Assembly: GCA_910578545.1 (NCBI GenBank)
Contig: CAJTPT010000008.1
Coordinates: 95,928 to 115,615 of the forward strand
From: an uncultured Christensenella sp.
Lineage (GTDB): Bacteria > Bacillota > Clostridia > Christensenellales > Pumilibacteraceae
Direction of reading: 5' to 3'
DNA: 19,688 nt
Shown: in pieces, positions 1 to 8,184 of the stretch
Position numbering within the stretch: the first letter of the stretch is position 1
Layout of the letters: every line of letters starts with the position of its first letter
The notes under the pieces: model-generated
What the model saw: only the letters and a program-made list of their open reading frames with translations
Database searches by the model: none
What the model was told of the DNA's origin: nothing
Position numbers and translations under genes: made by a program

Positions 1-47
1 CGTCGGCTCGTTCCTCGCCGCCACTTTCCCCCACGGGGGGACAACGT
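1..47. repeat. partial REP-like intergenic repeat, cut by the window edge
   Basis: This stretch resembles the hairpin element at 3200-3240. Both have a GTCGG start, a run of CCC before CACA/CACG, a G-run, and the shared string GGGGACAACGT. A short inverted pair, CGGC at 4-7 and GCCG at 17-20, is visible. The left arm of the outer stem lies outside the window. A dispersed, genome-wide palindromic repeat is the likely explanation, inferred from two copies only. Confidence 0.45.
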
Positions 48-64
48 TAATACGGTTGCGGCAC

Positions 65-99
65 AAAAAACAGCCTTCCGTGTGGAAAGCTGTTTTTTT
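65..99 (-). terminator. intrinsic terminator closing the minus-strand gene run
   Basis: AACAGC at 69-74 pairs with GCTGTT at 89-94, and TTCC at 76-79 pairs with GGAA at 84-87, around a GTGT loop with one C/A mismatch. A-runs on the left and T-runs on the right let it work in either direction. On the minus strand the hairpin is followed by a U-tract, 26 bases past the stop of the 973-residue lipoprotein gene. Confidence 0.85.
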
Positions 100-124
100 G
101 TTTTGTTGTATTGTTTGGTTTAGA

Positions 125-3046
125 TTATTGCTCGTCGACGATAGCTTCGGGAAGATCAACAGTCGAGGGGGTGTCGCTCTCGGTAGCGGGAATTGCGCTG
201 AAAACAATGGTGGTTATGGTAGCATATTGATTGCTTGAACCGCAAGTAACATTGAAAACTACTTGATAGTAACAATCAGTCCAATCCTCGGACTCGGGAA
301 CATTTATGGTGTACGAACCATTTTGCGCATACGTTACACTCTTGGTATAGGCAGCCACTGCGCCTTCAGCCTTGGGATCGGTTTTATAAACATTAAGTGT
401 CACGCTGTTGACTTTAGCAGTTGCGTTACCGAAATTAATAACGACCTGTGCGACTTTCCCGGTCATAACCGTTTTGGAAGTAAGTTTACGATCTTGATTG
501 GTAAGGTTTTTGCCACCAAACCGCCAAGGATTTTGCGTAGAATTTCCTTCGATATTCCAAGTAATACCATCAACCTCTACGTCACAGTTACCCGCATACG
601 AATTATTACTACCGCTCTTACTTGTCGTCAGCGTGTAGATGGGTGTGGGATCAGCATCGCCATCATTTTTGGTTTCAACTGTTACCGTTGCGTTGCCGGC
701 GACTGTAAACTTGTAGGTACCGTCAGTACCTGTAATGGCCGTTCCATTAACTTTAACAGCGGTAATTGTTTTGCCGGAAGCAACTTCAACGGTAAACGTT
801 GCTTCAGTGCCGTTGGTTGCGGTTTCGGGAAGACCTGTTACCGTAGCGCCCTCATGGTCGCCAAGCGTTATAGCGGACACGCCGCGTACATTGCTTTCAA
901 CGTAAACGTTCGTGCCGTTCTTGGTAGCAAATTCGATAGTTTTGTTATAGTTTGTAATGTAACCGCAAATCACAAGAACGTCGTTCACAGCAATAGCCGC
1001 AACATCTGTACGCAGATTGGCCGAATAAACAAGAATTGTCTTGGTCGAATCAGTAAGGTCTGCAAGATAAATATTTTGATAGTAGGTGCCTTTATCTGTA
1101 ACGGTAGTAACCTTGCCCGTCATGTAAACGACTTGCGCAGTAATGTCATTGTTATTCTTGCACTCATCGGCGGCAATACCGAGAGCGTCGGTTACGGAAA
1201 TAGGCGCGGCTACGGTGCCGTAGTTGGTGGGCATCTTTATAGTTACCGTAACGGTTTTGGTCTTGGTTTCCTTGCCGTCGGTCGCCGATACGGTAAGCGT
1301 AACGGTGGCAGGCGTTGCGGGAAGCGCGGCAACGTTAAGCTTGTTGTCGGTAACGGTGTAGGTTGTGTCTTCCGTCGACCAAGTAAAGGTGACGCCGGAT
1401 ACGGTCGAAGCGGGAAGCGCTGTTTCGCCCGTCGCGGTAACGGTAAGCGTAGATTCAACTTCCAAAAGCGCATCTTCGACGTCCGTTCTTTCGGGCTCTA
1501 TTCTTGCTACGCAAGTTCCGTTGGAAAGCTGAGGCGAAGTTCCCTTATAGTTAGCAAACGTGCCCTTGAACGTAACTTTGTCGCCGGGGTTGAGACCATC
1601 GGCGGTCAAAAACTCGCCCTCTGCCTTCGGTCTGTAGATGTAGAACAATCCGTAATATTCACCCTTGGTATAATCGGCATAGGAATATTCGGTACCGGCG
1701 TCGTAGTTATCGGTGATGTACATGTTGTCGAAGTTGTTGAACGACGCGGCGTAGGTACCGGGAAGAGCGACGTAGCCGGTAACGTATATTTCTTCCGTAG
1801 ACGTAGAACCGTCGGCAAGCAAGCCGGCAACCTTCCAAGCTTCCTCCGCCGTGTACGGATGCTCCTCGGTGCCGTCGTTTTCAATTCCGACATTTACGAG
1901 TTTGACGGTGATATCCTTGGTTTTGGATGCGTCGTTGAGCGAAAGCGTAGCGGTAAGCGTTACATCGGCTTCGGTTGCGGGCAGGCTCTTGATATTAAGC
2001 TTGCCGTCTTTAATCTCGGCGTATTCGGAACCGCTCTTGACCGCCCAGGTTACGTTGACGTCGCCATGTTTGGCGGGAAGATCGTACGTGCCTGCCAGCG
2101 TGTAGCTCGTCTTTGCAAGGTCGAGCTGAAGCAGTGCGCCGTTGACTTTGTCTTCGTCGGTCGTGCCGTTTTTGTTAGCAACAACGTCGAGAGTAGTCAA
2201 TCTGATTTGCCCCGCGCCCGAAGTGAATGTGATCGAGTCCATGGGGCTCGCAAGCACGAGAGTTACCTTGTTGTTTGCCTCGTCATACGTAACGGTGCCA
2301 AGGCCGGTCGCTTCAAGACTTGTCTTGAGGTAGCCGGGATAATCGGTTACGTTGTCGCCGTTTTTAAATGCTGCAGTGCTGTAAAAAAGAAGCGAGGTCA
2401 TGCCGGGGTACGCGATCGTTACCGTCGAGCCCTTATAAAAACGAACGTGACCGTTATTTTTTGTTGCATCACCGGCGTTGGTTATGTCGGTAGGGGAAGC
2501 GCCCTTGTCGTTGGTAACCGTTACGCCGTCCTGCACCCAAACCTGTTGCGCGGCGGTATATACCGTGCGGTTTTCGAGTTTGGTAAAGTCAAGCGTTTTG
2601 GCAATCTGATCGTCGCCCTGTTCCAAACCTGCGGGAATCTTTCTTTTGAATTCTTCGGAAGCGCTCGCCTTGCCTACGTTTACGGTAGCCTTAAGCGTGT
2701 ATTCGATTTCTTCCGTGGCTTTTTTGATAGTGATGGGAACCTGTTTTTTGTCGTTCATCTCGCCGACCTTGACGTATTCGGCAAAGTTGGCAAATTCACT
2801 GTTTACCGTCCACTTGATGTTGTACGATTTGCCGTCGACCATTTGAGTGCCGTTTACGGTGTAATTGGCAGGCGTTGATTCCGCCTTGTCGGCGTACAGT
2901 GTGCGGATGACCGAGATTGCTTCCTCGGCGATTTGCGCGTCGGTTTTGCCGTTGTTGTTGCCGCCTTTATCGCCGCAAGCAACTAACGCGCCGGAGAGTG
3001 CTGCAACCGCCGCTACAACAGCGGTTGAGGTGAGGATTTTTTTCAT
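125..3046 (-). CDS. 973-aa multi-domain surface lipoprotein with Ig-like and OB-like modules
   Basis: The start ATG follows a clear AAGGAGA site. Residues 1-24 form a lipoprotein signal peptide ending in LVAC (lipid-modified Cys24), so the protein should sit on the outer face of the membrane. Approximate modules are: Ig-like 60-138; jelly-roll-like 150-290; Ig-like 298-386; OB-like beta-barrel 395-518; Ig-like 522-603; OB-like 613-720; Ig-like/Big 725-792; and a C-terminal beta-sandwich 803-952. The module calls come from strand patterns and repeated motifs (for example TLTATLSL and TLTVSAT) and need a profile search. No catalytic motif is seen. The gene follows the nuclease lipoprotein, which has similar OB-like modules, so binding nucleic acid or another polymer is a reasonable inference. 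It could instead be a general adhesin. It ends just before an intrinsic terminator. Confidence 0.8.
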   Translation of the reverse strand: MKKILTSTAVVAAVAALSGALVACGDKGGNNNGKTDAQIAEEAISVIRTLYADKAESTPANYTVNGTQMVDGKSYNIKWTVNSEFANFAEYVKVGEMNDKKQVPITIKKATEEIEYTLKATVNVGKASASEEFKRKIPAGLEQGDDQIAKTLDFTKLENRTVYTAAQQVWVQDGVTVTNDKGASPTDITNAGDATKNNGHVRFYKGSTVTIAYPGMTSLLFYSTAAFKNGDNVTDYPGYLKTSLEATGLGTVTYDEANNKVTLVLASPMDSITFTSGAGQIRLTTLDVVANKNGTTDEDKVNGALLQLDLAKTSYTLAGTYDLPAKHGDVNVTWAVKSGSEYAEIKDGKLNIKSLPATEADVTLTATLSLNDASKTKDITVKLVNVGIENDGTEEHPYTAEEAWKVAGLLADGSTSTEEIYVTGYVALPGTYAASFNNFDNMYITDNYDAGTEYSYADYTKGEYYGLFYIYRPKAEGEFLTADGLNPGDKVTFKGTFANYKGTSPQLSNGTCVARIEPERTDVEDALLEVESTLTVTATGETALPASTVSGVTFTWSTEDTTYTVTDNKLNVAALPATPATVTLTVSATDGKETKTKTVTVTIKMPTNYGTVAAPISVTDALGIAADECKNNNDITAQVVYMTGKVTTVTDKGTYYQNIYLADLTDSTKTILVYSANLRTDVAAIAVNDVLVICGYITNYNKTIEFATKNGTNVYVESNVRGVSAITLGDHEGATVTGLPETATNGTEATFTVEVASGKTITAVKVNGTAITGTDGTYKFTVAGNATVTVETKNDGDADPTPIYTLTTSKSGSNNSYAGNCDVEVDGITWNIEGNSTQNPWRFGGKNLTNQDRKLTSKTVMTGKVAQVVINFGNATAKVNSVTLNVYKTDPKAEGAVAAYTKSVTYAQNGSYTINVPESEDWTDCYYQVVFNVTCGSSNQYATITTIVFSAIPATESDTPSTVDLPEAIVDEQ

Positions 3047-3105
3047 TGGGTTCTCCTTTTTGATTTTTTATGTTTTATTAGTTTGAATAAAACCGTGGTT
3101 TAGGT

Positions 3106-3137
3106 AATTCGGAATTCGGACTTATGAATTCGGAATT
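3106..3137. repeat. two direct copies of the 11-bp palindromic unit AATTCGGAATT
   Basis: AATTCGGAATT occurs at 3106-3116 and 3127-3137, separated by a short spacer that includes a further CGGA. Each unit is nearly self-complementary (AATTC/GAATT), so the pair could form a cruciform or serve as a protein site. It may also be a remnant of a simple intergenic repeat. Function is unknown. Confidence 0.6.
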
Positions 3138-3199
3138 ATGGTGGGGATATGCGGTACTGCAATGTTCGATATTACTAGTCGATTGAGCCGCTACACAAT

Positions 3200-3265
3200 C
3201 CCTTTGTCGGCTTCACCGACGTTTCCCACAAGGGGACAACGTGATTGCCGAGCTTCGTGTCGGTG
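3200..3265. repeat. REP-like nested hairpin
   Basis: The outer arms 3200-3207 (CCCTTTGT) and 3228-3235 (ACAAGGGG) pair over eight positions with one G-T wobble. The inner arms GTCGG (3206-3210) and CCGAC (3216-3220) form an alternative stem. A third arm, GTCGGTG (3259-3265), can also pair with CACCGAC (3214-3220), so several folds compete. A related partial copy sits at 1-47. No T-run follows, so it is not a standard terminator. Confidence 0.55.
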
Positions 3266-3312
3266 AGTTACTTCGGCGGGTAAAAACGCTCGGGTTTATC
3301 GCGCCGCTATTC

Positions 3313-4758
3313 TTACTCGACAAATGTGATATAGTCGTCGCGGTAGACCCTTACCTGGTACTGACCGTCGTACTTATCGACTAAGCCTTTTACGTTAATC
3401 TTGGATCCGACGGGGAACGCGTCCTCGGTAATCAAATTGCCGTCCTTGTCCTTTAAGACCTCGGTGCGGACTACTATCGTAGTACCGTCATCTGTTCTGC
3501 AAGTCAGCGACATTGCGCCGGCGCTGGGGCCCTTTTTGGTTGTGTAAACTTCCGTTATCGTCAAGTTTTTGACGGTGACCGAAGTGTTCATAATGGCTTC
3601 GCCGAAATTAAGTTCTTTTTCTTTCGTTTCGGTGGTCACGTTGCCGTCTTCGTCCTCTGTTTCCACTTCCCACGACACTGTAACCTTACCTTCGGTGAGC
3701 GCTCTCGGGTCTACCTCGGTGAACGGCACCTCTTCGGTAATCTGCACGCCTTCGTCATCGGTTAGCCACCGGGTATTGGCAGGGTCGTCGGGATGGAATC
3801 TGTTGTAAGTAACGTCCGAAATTTGGTACGTATCGCCCGCTTCATAGTATTTGACGATACCTACAACGCTTACGCGGTTGCCTATACTGAGGATATCCAA
3901 AAGTTTGCCCGTTTCATATGCGTAGAACACCTGTATCGCAAAACGCTGACCGGACTCGGCGTCGACGTCCTCGATATACACGCAGTTGCTGATATCGGTT
4001 GTTACCACGCCTTCGACCTTGACCTTCTTGCCGTTGTAGTCCGCGATATTGGTGCGCAACTCTTTGAGCGAAATCTTGGTCGCTTCGCCGTACGGATAAT
4101 CGGGGTCTTTTTCGCCGGAGAAGATGTACTTTTTGAACTCTTGCGCTTGCATTAACGCCTTAAGCGCAGTTTCGCCGTAGCGGTTGCTCGATACAGACGA
4201 GCCGAACGCGAGACCTTCCTGTAAAATCTCGAGGTTGAGATTGCGGTAATCGGTTGCGCCTTTCGCCTTGTACCAAACCCAAACGACGTATCTTCGGCTG
4301 CCTGACGAGTCGATGTTCCAGTTTTTGTCATCGGACTCGACTATAATCGATTCCGCGCCGTCGACCTTGCTACGCGTGAACTTGGACGCCGCGTCGCCCC
4401 ACTCTTCAATCTTGCCCGTGGATTCGGGGGTGTTGATTGCAATGTAGCGCGCCTTGATGTATCCGTCCGTGCTCTCGAAGTCGGACGCAGGACATGCCGC
4501 CACCTTAGATCCAAGCACGGGATCGAAGTGAGTGGTGTCGCCGTCGACGTGCAATCTCATGGTGACCTCTTGCTTTTTGGTCTCGCTGTCAAAATCAAGC
4601 TTGACCTGCCCCACGTAGTCGATAAATTCCTTATCAGTCGAATTGGACGGTTTTTTGTTCGGGTCGGATGTTGCACTGTCACAGGCGACACACAAAAGTG
4701 CAACCATTGCCGCGATAACCGCGAGTGCTATTATAAATAATTTTGAAAGTCTTTTCAT
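3313..4758 (-). CDS. surface lipoprotein nuclease: staphylococcal-nuclease domain plus two OB-like domains
   Basis: The signal peptide ends near CVAC (Cys26), a slightly non-ideal lipobox. Residues 66-212 match the thermonuclease (SNase) fold. They contain DGDT at 72-75, RYIAINTPEST at 104-114 (family RLxxVDTPE), a basic RRYVVWVW at 155-162 where the second active-site arginine is expected, and NLEILQEGLA at 175-184. The family cuts DNA and RNA with Ca2+. The position equivalent to the metal-ligand Asp40 of S. aureus nuclease appears to be Asn109, so activity should be tested. Residues 229-320 and about 380-481 look like OB-type barrels, as in YhcR-like secreted nucleases. The gene starts 35 bases after the solute-binding protein gene, with no terminator between, so it is probably the last or near-last gene of the importer operon. 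Confidence 0.87.
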   Translation of the reverse strand: MKRLSKLFIIALAVIAAMVALLCVACDSATSDPNKKPSNSTDKEFIDYVGQVKLDFDSETKKQEVTMRLHVDGDTTHFDPVLGSKVAACPASDFESTDGYIKARYIAINTPESTGKIEEWGDAASKFTRSKVDGAESIIVESDDKNWNIDSSGSRRYVVWVWYKAKGATDYRNLNLEILQEGLAFGSSVSSNRYGETALKALMQAQEFKKYIFSGEKDPDYPYGEATKISLKELRTNIADYNGKKVKVEGVVTTDISNCVYIEDVDAESGQRFAIQVFYAYETGKLLDILSIGNRVSVVGIVKYYEAGDTYQISDVTYNRFHPDDPANTRWLTDDEGVQITEEVPFTEVDPRALTEGKVTVSWEVETEDEDGNVTTETKEKELNFGEAIMNTSVTVKNLTITEVYTTKKGPSAGAMSLTCRTDDGTTIVVRTEVLKDKDGNLITEDAFPVGSKINVKGLVDKYDGQYQVRVYRDDYITFVE

Positions 4759-4793
4759 AAATCAACCTTTAAATTTTAAGTTGTAAAAGTCTA

Positions 4794-6209
4794 TTATTCG
4801 GATTTAGCGAAGTATTCGCATTCGGATACTGCGTTTTTAAACGCGGCGTCTATGCTCGTTCCCGCAAAAACGGTCTGCATCAGCTTGCCTACCTCGTCAC
4901 GCGCCTTGGACGATCCGATAAACGCGGGCGAAACAAAGTACGCCGACTCCGGCTGATCCAAGCAAGTCTTAACGGCGAGCTGTACCAAATTGCCCTGTCC
5001 GTCGGCCTCGGCAATACCTTCCTGGTAAATTTTGTTTTCCGTGACCGTTCTGATTACAGGGGCGTAGCCCGAGTCAAAAGAGAATTCGGCCTGGAAGTCG
5101 AGGTTGGTGGTAAGGTACTTAGCAAACAGCCAGCTTGCAAGAACCTTTTGCGGGTCTTCGTTCTTGAAGATACATACCGAGGGACCCTGCGAAATTGACT
5201 GAGGCGTTTCGGGATTGATCTGCGGAATGGACGCGATACCCGCCTCGAATGTGTAGTTGCCGTAGTTGTCCTTGCCGGGTATCTGATAGGACGCGCCCGC
5301 CGACGAGCCGATACACATATAAATCTTTTGTTCTTTAAACAGGTTTGAAGTATACGTCTGGTTGATAGCCTGCGTGGTGAAGTAGTCTTTGTCGTACCAA
5401 CCCTTAAACATGGTTACGAAATCACGGTTTGTCTGATTGTCGAACAGATATTTTTTACCCGTCGACGAGGTGTAGTCCGATCCGTACTGTGCGCACATGG
5501 TAATGAACCAGTTCGCCTCGGAATCGTAACCGAGCGGAGTTGAGTCGGGCGAAATCTCTTTTATCTTTTTGCAGATATCTTCCATCTCATTCCATGTCTT
5601 GGGGACTTCGAGCCCGTTTGCGTCAAAGAAGGTCTTGTTGTAGTACAAAAGCTCGGTCGATTTTGCAAAAGGAAGAGTGTACATTTTGCTTCCGTCGCCA
5701 AACTTATAGCCCTCTTCATAGTAGTTTTTAAAGAAGGCGTCCGTGTCGTCTTTGTCAAAGCCGAGCGACGTAGTCTTGCCCTTGGCGTCGGTTATCTTCA
5801 TATCCTTGTACTCGCCGTCGAGCAAGAAGTCGTTAAGCGGAAGCACGGCGTTGGCGCGGTTGTATAATGCTACGTGGTCGGGATAGCAATAGGATATATT
5901 GGGCTGATTGCCGGCGTTGATCTCGGTAACGACCTGGTCGCGAATATCCTCGTACTTGCCGAGCACCGTATAGTCAATCTTGATGTTGGGATAGCTCTCG
6001 TTGAACTGTGCAATGTAGCGATCCAAAACCTTTTGCTTGCTTTGCCCCATCGTGTGATAGAACGTGATCTCTACCGGATTATCTATGTTAAAGCCGCCCT
6101 CGGGCATGACAAAGTCCGGCTTTGCCTTGGAATTACCGCCGCACGCAGTGAGTAACGACAGGCTTGCCATTGCGCATGCCGCTGTGATTGCTAACACCTT
6201 CTTTTTCAT
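4794..6209 (-). CDS. ABC importer solute-binding lipoprotein, CUT1 (UgpB/MalE-like) family
   Basis: A strong AAGGAGAG site precedes the ATG. The signal peptide ends in LLTAC (Cys23), followed by a GGNSK linker. The mature part has the family-1 solute-binding pattern: EITFYHTMGQ near the start of the mature domain, then a VLDRYIAQFNESYPNIKID segment with the spaced hydrophobic and aromatic residues of this family, then alternating alpha/beta secondary structure to residue 471. This length is normal for the family. Such proteins capture sugars, glycerol-3-phosphate or phosphodiesters outside the membrane and deliver them to two permeases. The actual ligand cannot be read from the sequence. The location between permease and nuclease genes suggests a product of nucleic-acid breakdown, but an ordinary sugar remains possible. 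Confidence 0.9.
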   Translation of the reverse strand: MKKKVLAITAACAMASLSLLTACGGNSKAKPDFVMPEGGFNIDNPVEITFYHTMGQSKQKVLDRYIAQFNESYPNIKIDYTVLGKYEDIRDQVVTEINAGNQPNISYCYPDHVALYNRANAVLPLNDFLLDGEYKDMKITDAKGKTTSLGFDKDDTDAFFKNYYEEGYKFGDGSKMYTLPFAKSTELLYYNKTFFDANGLEVPKTWNEMEDICKKIKEISPDSTPLGYDSEANWFITMCAQYGSDYTSSTGKKYLFDNQTNRDFVTMFKGWYDKDYFTTQAINQTYTSNLFKEQKIYMCIGSSAGASYQIPGKDNYGNYTFEAGIASIPQINPETPQSISQGPSVCIFKNEDPQKVLASWLFAKYLTTNLDFQAEFSFDSGYAPVIRTVTENKIYQEGIAEADGQGNLVQLAVKTCLDQPESAYFVSPAFIGSSKARDEVGKLMQTVFAGTSIDAAFKNAVSECEYFAKSE

Positions 6210-6269
6210 ATCAAACTCTCCTTTTTGGTTTGTTTTGTCTGTTGCCGATTTTCTTTCGGGTAATCGAGT

Positions 6270-7226
6270 TTAACCTTTGAGTCCGCTACGCGATACGCCG
6301 CGCATGATGTACTTGCGGAAGAACAGGAACACGAGAAGTAGCGGTAACGTTACCAACACGACAGCCGCCATCTGCGCGGGATAGTCGGGCATTCCGGTTT
6401 CCGTTGTGAAGAAGCCGCGGAGTCCGACGGTGATAAGCCTGTGCAGCTCGTCGTTGGCAACCAAATTCGGCCAGACGTACGAGTTCCAAGCGCCCATCAT
6501 CTTAAGAATCGTAATAGATATAAGCGTAGGCGCCGACATAGGTATCATGACTCGCCACAGATACTTTATGTCGCTCGACCCGTCCACCTTGGCGGCAAGG
6601 TAAAGCTCGTTTGGTATCTGCAAGAAGTTCTGTCTGAGTAGGTATATATAAAACACGCTGACAAGGAATGGTACGATAAGTACGGTAAACGTGTTGTTCC
6701 AACCGAAGTCGCTGATTGTTATATAGTTGGTTATTGTAAACAGCTCGCCGGGTATCATCATGGTTGCGAGAAGCGCCGCAAACAGCACGTTTTTGCCCTT
6801 AAACTCGAGCCGAGCAAATGCGTAAGCCGAAAGAACCGTGATTATAAGCGAGAGTATGGTGGACACTATTCCGACGATACATGTATTTAAAAACAGTCTG
6901 CCGAGGTTGAGCCCGTCGGCGGCGAACGCCGCACCGTAGTTGGACCACTTGAACTGCTGAGGCCACAGCGTAGGCACGGTAGCATTGTACTCATCAACCG
7001 TTTTGACCGAGGAAATAAGCATCCAGTAAAACGGGAACAGTACCGCAATCGCCATTATTATAAGAAAGGCGTAAAGTCCGATTTGTACGAAAATCTTTAC
7101 AACACGCTGCCTTTTGGCAACTGAGTCGACGTCATTTTTGCTCATTACCTTAGGCGCGCCGCCCTCCGTCTGCAACGCGGCGGTATCGACGGCCGCAGTT
7201 TCTTGTTTATCCATCATATCCGTCAT
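6270..7226 (-). CDS. ABC importer permease, MalG/UgpE-like
   Basis: This 318-residue membrane protein has about six hydrophobic segments (near 48-70, 112-135, 145-165, 178-198, 232-250 and 286-304). The cytoplasmic EAA loop that docks on the ATPase is visible at about 207-229 (ELYLAAKVDG, then RVMIPMSAP). The first 40 residues are an extra polar cytoplasmic segment rich in Ala, Thr and Asp. The AGGAGG ribosome site overlaps the stop codon of the preceding permease gene, ten bases upstream, which points to coupled translation. It pairs with the other permease to form the CUT1-type channel. Confidence 0.93.
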   Translation of the reverse strand: MTDMMDKQETAAVDTAALQTEGGAPKVMSKNDVDSVAKRQRVVKIFVQIGLYAFLIIMAIAVLFPFYWMLISSVKTVDEYNATVPTLWPQQFKWSNYGAAFAADGLNLGRLFLNTCIVGIVSTILSLIITVLSAYAFARLEFKGKNVLFAALLATMMIPGELFTITNYITISDFGWNNTFTVLIVPFLVSVFYIYLLRQNFLQIPNELYLAAKVDGSSDIKYLWRVMIPMSAPTLISITILKMMGAWNSYVWPNLVANDELHRLITVGLRGFFTTETGMPDYPAQMAAVVLVTLPLLLVFLFFRKYIMRGVSRSGLKG

Positions 7227-7236
7227 AACCCACCTC

Positions 7237-8181
7237 CTAATAATGTACCTTTTTCTTGCTGACGTACATATTCACCATGGTAACGGCAAATATGATCGCA
7301 AACAGAATAAGCGCCGCCGCACTTGCCGTGCCTTGGTTTGTTCCCAGGTTTTGGTAAATGAAGCCGACCATTGTGTTCATGTTGGTTGCGCCCGTTGAGC
7401 CTACGGGACCCATGTTAGTCGCGCCGAAAATACCAACGACGCTCGAATATTCCTTGAAGCCGCCGATAAAGCCTGTGATTACGACGTACGCGATCATGGG
7501 CGACAACAGCGGAACCGTTATGCGCCAGAACGTGCGAAAACGCGACGTGCCGTCCACCTTGGCCGCGTCGTAATATTGCTTGTTTACGCTTTGCAGTCCG
7601 CCCAAAAGAACGAGGATTTTAAAGGGCAAAGCGTTCCATACTATATAGATAACGAGCACCGCCATATTGGCAACCTTGGACGATCCCATGTTGACCCAGT
7701 TGATGGGCTCGCCGCCGAATAGTTGTATAATATTATTTATTATACCGACGGATTCGGGGTTTTTAACAGGTCCGATTATGGTAAACATCGCCATAAAGAC
7801 CATGCCGATAGCGATAGAATTGGTTACGTAGGGCAAGAAGAATATGGTTTGCATCGCCTTTTTGACGAACTTAATCGAATTAAGCGCAACGGCAATAAGC
7901 AATGCCAGCATTGTGGAAATAGGCACGGTAAGTACGCATAAAAGAAGCGTATTGCCCAAACAGTTTGTGAAATTTTCATAATTCACAACCGTTACAAAAT
8001 TAGCAAAGCCGAACTCGAAGCTTTCGCCGCCTATCAATGCAAGTCCGTCGTAGTCCTTAAGCAGCGACATGCGTACGGTGTTGATTATAGGCCATACCGT
8101 GAAGACGGCAAGGATAACCAATGCGGGCAACAGATATATCCAAGCCTTTAACTGACTCCACTTACTCTTGCTCATTCCCAT
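7237..8181 (-). CDS. ABC importer permease, MalF/UgpA-like
   Basis: This 314-residue protein has a short positive N-terminus and about six membrane segments (first at about 13-36, last near 287-305). Its EAA loop is at about 204-226 (DAAKVDG, then RITVPLLSP). The start at 8181 lies three bases after the ATPase stop, with GAGG eight bases ahead; the Met at residue 3 (8175) is a possible alternative. It is the larger-subunit type (MalF/UgpA class) that forms a heterodimeric channel with the next gene product. The order ATPase, MalF-like, MalG-like, binding protein is compact and co-directional. Confidence 0.93.
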   Translation of the reverse strand: MGMSKSKWSQLKAWIYLLPALVILAVFTVWPIINTVRMSLLKDYDGLALIGGESFEFGFANFVTVVNYENFTNCLGNTLLLCVLTVPISTMLALLIAVALNSIKFVKKAMQTIFFLPYVTNSIAIGMVFMAMFTIIGPVKNPESVGIINNIIQLFGGEPINWVNMGSSKVANMAVLVIYIVWNALPFKILVLLGGLQSVNKQYYDAAKVDGTSRFRTFWRITVPLLSPMIAYVVITGFIGGFKEYSSVVGIFGATNMGPVGSTGATNMNTMVGFIYQNLGTNQGTASAAALILFAIIFAVTMVNMYVSKKKVHY

Positions 8182-8184
8182 ACG

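Larger units (their letters stand above)
3047..3312. other. 266-bp intergenic gap with repeats and no gene
   Basis: No plausible coding frame is seen. The gap holds the ribosome binding site of the 973-residue lipoprotein gene (AAGGAGA near 3052-3058), a pair of direct repeats (3106-3137), and a REP-like hairpin (3200-3240). No consensus promoter or strong terminator is evident, so the downstream lipoprotein may be read partly from the importer operon or from a weak promoter inside the gap. Confidence 0.6.

Noticed and set aside
263..2878. Long antisense open frame of 871 codons opposite the 973-residue lipoprotein gene
   Set aside because: It has no ribosome site or recognisable domain and is rich in Cys, Arg, Gly and Val as expected from reading the biased codons of the real gene backwards. 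The minus-strand frame has a signal peptide, ribosome site and terminator.
3268..3312. Possible terminator after the SNase lipoprotein gene
   Set aside because: A TTTTT run is present on the minus strand but only a three- to four-pair stem precedes it, too weak to call.
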